Source of the DNA: Beverwykella pulmonaria
Lineage: Eukaryota > Ascomycota > Dothideomycetes > Pleosporales > Melanommataceae
Assembly: GCA_001599595.1 (NCBI GenBank)
Contig: BCHH01000016.1
Span: 739,901 to 803,900, forward strand
DNA length: 64,000 bases
Direction: 5' to 3'
Shown piece after piece: positions 58,950 through 64,000 of this stretch. The position numbers were made by a program, and so were the translations under genes. Below the pieces are notes generated by a model. It was not told the origin of the DNA. It worked only from the letters and a program-made list of their open reading frames with translations, and did no database searches. The first letter of the stretch is position 1, and every line of letters starts with the position of its first letter.

Positions 58950-61900
58950 TTACCGCAAAGGAGAAATACGTCTAACGCCCCTCACTTGTGACAGTGCTCT
59001 TGTTACAGCAATGTCACCAGGCTGTCTTCCGGTATCCACAATATTCCATCCAAGATAACGACAGGAAATCTTGCTCTTTAACCAACTCCGACACGCTACT
59101 GGCCTAAGATATCTCGCTGCAGCTGCTGTCGCGTTTTCGTTGCGAAATGTTGGACCTAGTCTTCCAGTTAGGCTGAATAACAGCTGAACTTCCAGGCAGC
59201 TTACATATCTCTCAATCTCGGCGTTTGCTGAATCAGTATCGGTCCAGAACTTGAGAGTGGCTAGTTCATCCACAGCATCATTAGTCTTTATAAGGACCTT
59301 GAATTAGCGAAACTGTTCAAAGTAAAGCTTCTCCAGAGTGGAGGAGAGGTACCTACCTCCGGATTTCTCAGTAAATCATACATGTACTGTAGCACAGTGT
59401 GGACGTGGTAGCTTGACCTCCAACCCCTTGTAAAGACCTGATGGCAAACTCGACCATGCTAGGTTTCCTGTTAGCTCAGAGCAGCTTTTCTGCGGCCCAC
59501 CTTAGCTACTGACCTTGGTAATATTGGGATGCAGGATGGGAGTCAGAAATCTGACAGTGGGCGGTACCTGCGGGAAGTTCTGTCCCATGGACACCGAAAG
59601 AACAAAAGTACCCTGTGAGTACGGGGTTTCGCTTGGTCCCTCAATGACGACTTTCCAAAACCCCATGTTGACTTCGTTGACATAGACATTCATTGCATTG
59701 AACGGCTCCTCGTGTGCGACGGAGAACATGGCGGTGATTTCAGACATGTAAATGCGTCCTGTCGACATTGTCGAGCGATCTGATCTGACAGAGAGGGTAT
59801 CGGACAGTTCCCGGTAAGGAGGAGGTGGCGTAGAGCTTGAGTTTAGCGAAAAACTTCCCACTGAGTGGCGCTGTGAAGCCAAGCGTGCGGCGTGTATTGT
59901 AGTCCTGTTTTGGCCTCGAGAGCTAGGGATGAACTGCCTTCCGAAGAAACTTCGTGCGGCGCTAAGAGATACGAAGACACCTGCTTCTTGCTCATCCATT
60001 CTCCGAGGCGGAAAGTCGTAGATTGTCTGCATGTCGGCTCGTTTAGGCGTTGAATTTGACCAGTCAGTGATGGGCACTCTTTCAATATCGGGTCGGGTAG
60101 AGATGTCCAGGAACGGCTCCAGTAGAAAAGTCTGGAAAAGCAAGAGGCGCGTGGAGGGTTTGAAGGCATAGCCGCCGGTGTGCTTCGAAATCTTGAACAA
60201 CTGATTTATCTGAGAGGATCCGATAATAATCGAATCTAGAACAATTTCCGCATCATAGAGCTCCCTGCACACCTGGGCCGGTTCACTTATAGAGTCATTG
60301 TCCTCTCCATCGGTTAGAGCAATGATCCGAAGTTTTGCTTGCGGATTGTTGGCTTTGAACTCAACCAATTTGTCTTTCGCCATTCGGATGCCATCATATA
60401 GTGCTGTTATTCCGTTGCTTTCAAATCCCTCTGCTAGCCCTTGGAAGCTGTCTTGTCGATTGACTCTAGACAGTTCTCGCACAACGCTAATCTTGTTGTG
60501 TGAAGAGAAGGTGACGACTCCAATAAAGGTTTTAAGGAACTGATAGCCTACCATGCGGCCAAGGAAATTCTCAAACACTTGTTTGGCTTTCGTTAGCTTC
60601 GTTAAACTGTTTGGAGAGCTGACCCAAGTACTTCCCAATGCATCGTTCATGCTGGAACTAAGATCGAAGCAGATAACGATGGCTTCTTGCGGCGCGTCGA
60701 TGCGACCTCCATGCGGCTGATCGGCTTGTAGTGTTTCCCACTCGTCAATCTCCCAAGTGCCTTCCGCCTTCCTTTTTGCTTTGATAGGCGCAAGTGCGCG
60801 GAGGATCTCCTCTCCTGGCTCGGCATCCTCGAACACCACGTCTGTAATTGCATTCCAAAGGAATTTCTTGTCCTCTTTGACTTCCCCTTCCGGATGGCCA
60901 AACTCTGAGACATACCCCTCCTTCGAAAGGGTGATGCCACGGCTATATGGCTCATTGACAGCTTTTGGCGACTTGAGTTTGAAGAGCTCGCTCTCATTTG
61001 CAGTCCTCAGGAGTTCCTTGAACTGACTAGGACTGACGAGAGGAGTGCGTCGATGGTCTAGAGGGGTATCAATGTTGCTGCGGAAGTCAATGTAATAGTT
61101 TTCGATGTCGTAGCAGCCCCATAGTGCTAGAGCGAGCGGCTTGAACTTCTCTCTACACGTTGTGTGAGCTTCGATAGACACAAGCCTAGACTGCCTGACG
61201 TCTGTCGAACTTGAATTTATGGAAGAATCGCCGGAGCCCTGCAGCTCGATGACTTCCCATCGTCTCCCGGGGCGATATTGGCGTTGCGCATCCCGTCCAG
61301 CCCTGCATTCTTCCAATATGATTACGCGGACAAGGGCAGCCTCGGGATCGTCGACTTCATTCTGAAGGGACTGAGTCTCAGCCTCCAACCAGGTAAATAG
61401 CTGTCGTGAGCCTTGTAGGACGGACTTCACCTCCATTCCTATCATGGCTGGCGGAACAACCCGTAAGGCCAGTTCCCGGAAGCATGTAGCCAAGATAGCA
61501 ACTTCAAATGGAAGAAGCCTATTCTCTGCCTTTAGAGAATGTAAAGCCTCCAAAGCTGGTGGAAAGTGGGTGATTTTGAACAGAGTCTTGAGAATACGTC
61601 TATGTGTACTCTCAATGCTCCTGCATTTACTAATAAGTACTTTCAGGCAAGTAATGAAAGTGGCAATGCCACGTTCAGAGCTATCGAATGCCCAAAGATC
61701 TTGGGGCTTATCCTCATTGGCGAATGCACGGCTCATTGGCACAACAAAGATGTTCAGCGGTTCAGACAAGCTCCCTGTACATTCGAGATCGGCAAGTGTT
61801 GTTTCGCTCGCATCCATGGTCCTCAAGGCGCACTGTAGAAGGGATAATTCGATCTGGAAGTCTGCTTTCAAAGATGCTTCGTTTGCGGTCAAAGATTGAT

Positions 61901-62458
61901 AGATGTGTTCCCTCGCAATATCCTTGAGGTCGGAGATGGTCGTGTTATTCGAAATGGCTGTCGGATCGATCGGTATGGCTGACAATGTCGGCATATCAAG
62001 AGCTCGAGCAGGCGTGACCCAGCGAACGTATATCTGGTCGGATTCGCTCTAGGAGCGAGGGACTTTTCTTTAGTGATTACCAATTTTTGGATGAGAAATG
62101 AGCTTACTTCTGCCATTGATGCCGAACATAAGAAGATTTCAGGCCTGTCAGAGACGTCCAACAAATTTGTGATGGTATCGTCCGGGAAAGCTAGCGGCCC
62201 ATTCCCATTCTCGAGCCTCAGGACGAGATCTCCCTGCGGGATCTTCACGTTCATCCTTCTCGCCCTCGTAATCGCCTGCTCCTGCAATTCTCCGAAAGTG
62301 GTGACATCTGTTATGGGAACCACTATTTTGTTTCCACTGCCAATTTTCACATCAACCCTAAGCATTCCACTCCTCGAGCTTGGTCCTCTTGACACGGAAC
62401 TTTGCTGTGACTCAATATCGGAATATATATCGTAGTTCTGGGGCTGAATTCGAGCCAT
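58950..62458 (-). CDS. ubiquitin-like + vWA + E2 ubiquitin-conjugating fusion protein
   Basis: Exons 62108-62458, 59514-62048, 59357-59458 and 58950-59297 (introns 59, 55 and 59 bp, all phase 0) give about 1,111 residues. Residues 33-112 look like a ubiquitin-like beta-grasp (MLRVDVKIGSGNKIVVPI...FGELQEQ...LRLENG). A vWA domain lies at about 570-770 with the metal site DLSSSMN (Asp579). The C-terminal part is an E2 fold: VYVNEVNMGFWKVVIEGPSE, then PPTVRFLTPILHPNITK (His957-Pro-Asn) and GRVC (Cys967). The His-to-Cys distance of ten is that of active E2 enzymes, so this should accept ubiquitin from E1. The region between (about 270-560) is unassigned. The 3' end is less sure: a GTAAGC donor after ERY could splice to a stop at 59096 instead of 58950. 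Confidence 0.85.
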
Positions 62459-63727
62459 GGCTCCAAGAAGTAATGAATCCCAGGTAAGAGTAACAAGTTC
62501 ACGTTGAAGAATTGAAACTGAAGAACTGCCTATCGTTTGTAGAGAATCCTATCAGGTTATGTAGGCACGGCTTCAGCTTGTTAGGAATGGTTGCCATCAG
62601 GCTGAGCTATAACCCGATTGGGTATGATTTCAAGAAAACTGCAACTTCAGTCGCAAGGCGCAAAGCAGGCGCAAGAATATGCCCAATCACCCGTTTGCAC
62701 GTGTTCCGAAACTCCCAAGGAATGGGCCCATCACAGAGTAAGGCAGATCCGGTATCCTTTAACGATTGATCGAGGATCCTATCGGAAGCCGAGTCAGCAT
62801 AGCAAGGTATCCAGCATTCAACTGCTGCCGAATTGGCGCAGTCTCTCAACCCTCGGCCCATCGAAGTTCATCGACTACCTAAGGAGCCTGCGGGGACTCA
62901 TATGGTGAAGAGACAGGTGCGTGGGTAATTTCCGCAACGCATATCGGAATTGATTTTCCACAAGTCTATCTCAATCTTGATTCCTTTACAAGGCAAAACA
63001 CGATGGCTTTGGAAGCAGGGTACCTCAATCAGGAATATCAATTTGGCGAAGTCGGATGTCAGCTAGAATCACGCCACGTTCATGATATCCTATGCTTTTT
63101 AGAGAACCTTCGCCAGCTTGGTCGTCTGATACGCCCGGTGTATGCATTTGCAAGCCGAGAGGTGGCGCTGAGGGTCCAATGGAGCCTGTCATAGGGCGAG
63201 GCTGAGTAGATTTTTGCAACAATATCGGTCACCGAACGAGTATTAGCTTATATTTTCTCGTTTGGAAATGGTTAAGAAGCGGAGAAGAAGTCTTATATAA
63301 ATGGAGCAACGACGTCAACCTATGCAACAGCGGTTGGCCGCCGTCGTTGAAGCAAGCAGTCGACATTTGGATGCCAAAGAAGCCACAGAGCCGACGCTCA
63401 CGGCGCCTCTTTCTCATTACCAAACACACGATTTTAAAGTAGCCAAGGTATGTAATAACGGACTACATAACGTCACATACGTTGCAGAGCCTCTAGGGGT
63501 GAGATAATTCGCTAGCCATGTGAGAAGACAGGAATAGAGAGACGAGCAAATGGTAGCTAGGAGCATCAAACGAAGTGAATAAAATGCCGCAAGGCAGAAT
63601 TCACGCACGTGTTTGGGAGATGTCGATGCAGTTGCCCTTTCGCCGACATACCTGGGGGCATAGCAACCTCGCGTAAACATACCATATGCAGCGAAGAGGG
63701 CTGCACCGTGGCGCTGCTGCCTAGACC
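62459..63727. other. intergenic, no supported gene
   Basis: Left part is the promoter of the E2-fusion gene. A 68-codon frame with ATG at 63301 just after a TATATAA is open but has no recognisable content. Confidence 0.45.
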
Positions 63728-64000
63728 TTGCTAAGACCGTCAGTTCTTGACAACATCTGCCAGCCTTTAGCAACATCCACCAATAGTATATCTTACAGTC
63801 TGCTGCCTTATCGATACCAACCACTGCAACACAATGATTCTATCCGGGTCCTTGTATTGCATTCAAGCCCAAACGATTCAGACCCTCTTGCCTGCACGAT
63901 TCAACACGTATGATTATCTGACAAGTCTCTGAAGTACGAAGCAATATCCTACACATGGGGAGATCCTACTCCTCGACAAGCGATCCACTTTCACAACGGA
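63728..64000 (+). pseudogene. HET-domain gene start with a nonsense codon (3' partial)
   Basis: The frame reads YRYQPLQHNDSIRVLVLHSS, then CTIQHV, a TGA (63911-63913), then LSDKSLKYEAISYTWGDPTP to the window edge. This is the N-terminus of a HET (heterokaryon incompatibility) protein, with the block YEAISYTWGD that starts the HET domain. TGA could be CGA changed by C-to-T. No ATG is found in frame upstream (the frame opens at 63728), so the start is also damaged or lies in an earlier exon. The rest of the gene lies outside the window. Confidence 0.7.

Noticed and set aside
63301..63507. 68-codon ORF just after a TATATAA
   Set aside because: ATG is only a few bases from the TATA-like word, so it cannot be the leader of a normal transcript; no domain.
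1..64000. CRISPR arrays, rRNA and tRNA genes
   Set aside because: No spaced direct repeats of CRISPR type, and no GTTCRANNC B-box with a plausible tRNA fold was seen in a manual read; a tRNA scan would be decisive.

Overview
The window is nuclear DNA from a filamentous ascomycete (Pezizomycotina, most likely a Dothideomycete such as a Pleosporales member; this placement is inferred from gene content only). Genes are spliced with 47-81 bp GT-AG introns. The families present are typical of such fungi: DHHC acyltransferase, TALE homeobox, F-box, HET, TauD dioxygenase, NRPS remnants, and Copia and pogo transposons. Repeats and many genes carry TAG/TAA codons where tryptophan or glutamine is expected, the footprint of repeat-induced point mutation (RIP, CpA to TpA).

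Layout. 1-23.4 kb is mostly housekeeping DNA: the 3' end of a DHHC palmitoyltransferase, a 1.1 kb TIR element, a four-exon TALE homeobox gene, a 10 kb gene-free stretch of ordinary base composition, a PARP-fold gene, a MaoC/hydratase-2 gene and a three-exon TauD-type dioxygenase. 23.4-46 kb is an accessory, AT-rich region. It has an intact F-box gene and a small gene for a repeated Cys-Pro protein, set among wrecks: a GST, a RecQ-like helicase, a GH18 chitinase split by a Copia retrotransposon with GACAC target duplications, a second F-box gene with two TAG stops, an NRPS piece and an unknown conserved gene with stops. A 100-N scaffold gap lies in the Copia 5' LTR and has 48 bp of identical sequence on both sides.

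46-64 kb mixes intact and broken genes. There is a small membrane-protein gene with a frameshift, a five-exon P-loop sulfotransferase-like gene with a 9-nt microexon, an 8-cysteine secreted protein, a HET remnant split by a 132-bp repeat, a conserved single-exon gene of unknown function, a pogo/Fot1 transposase remnant and a secreted protein with an M15-peptidase-like metal site. A large gene encoding a ubiquitin-like + vWA + E2 ubiquitin-conjugating fusion follows, then the start of another HET gene with a nonsense codon.

Two families of 90-135 bp elements with TGTAA...TTACA ends and perfect 5-bp target duplications are scattered from 21.9 to 55.5 kb and help explain how the accessory region was broken up. 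No single operon-like pathway is visible. The genes look independent, with a theme of self/non-self recognition (HET), ubiquitin-linked functions (F-box, E2 fusion) and secreted proteins. Exon boundaries were derived by hand from splice consensus and reading frame; no homology search was run.
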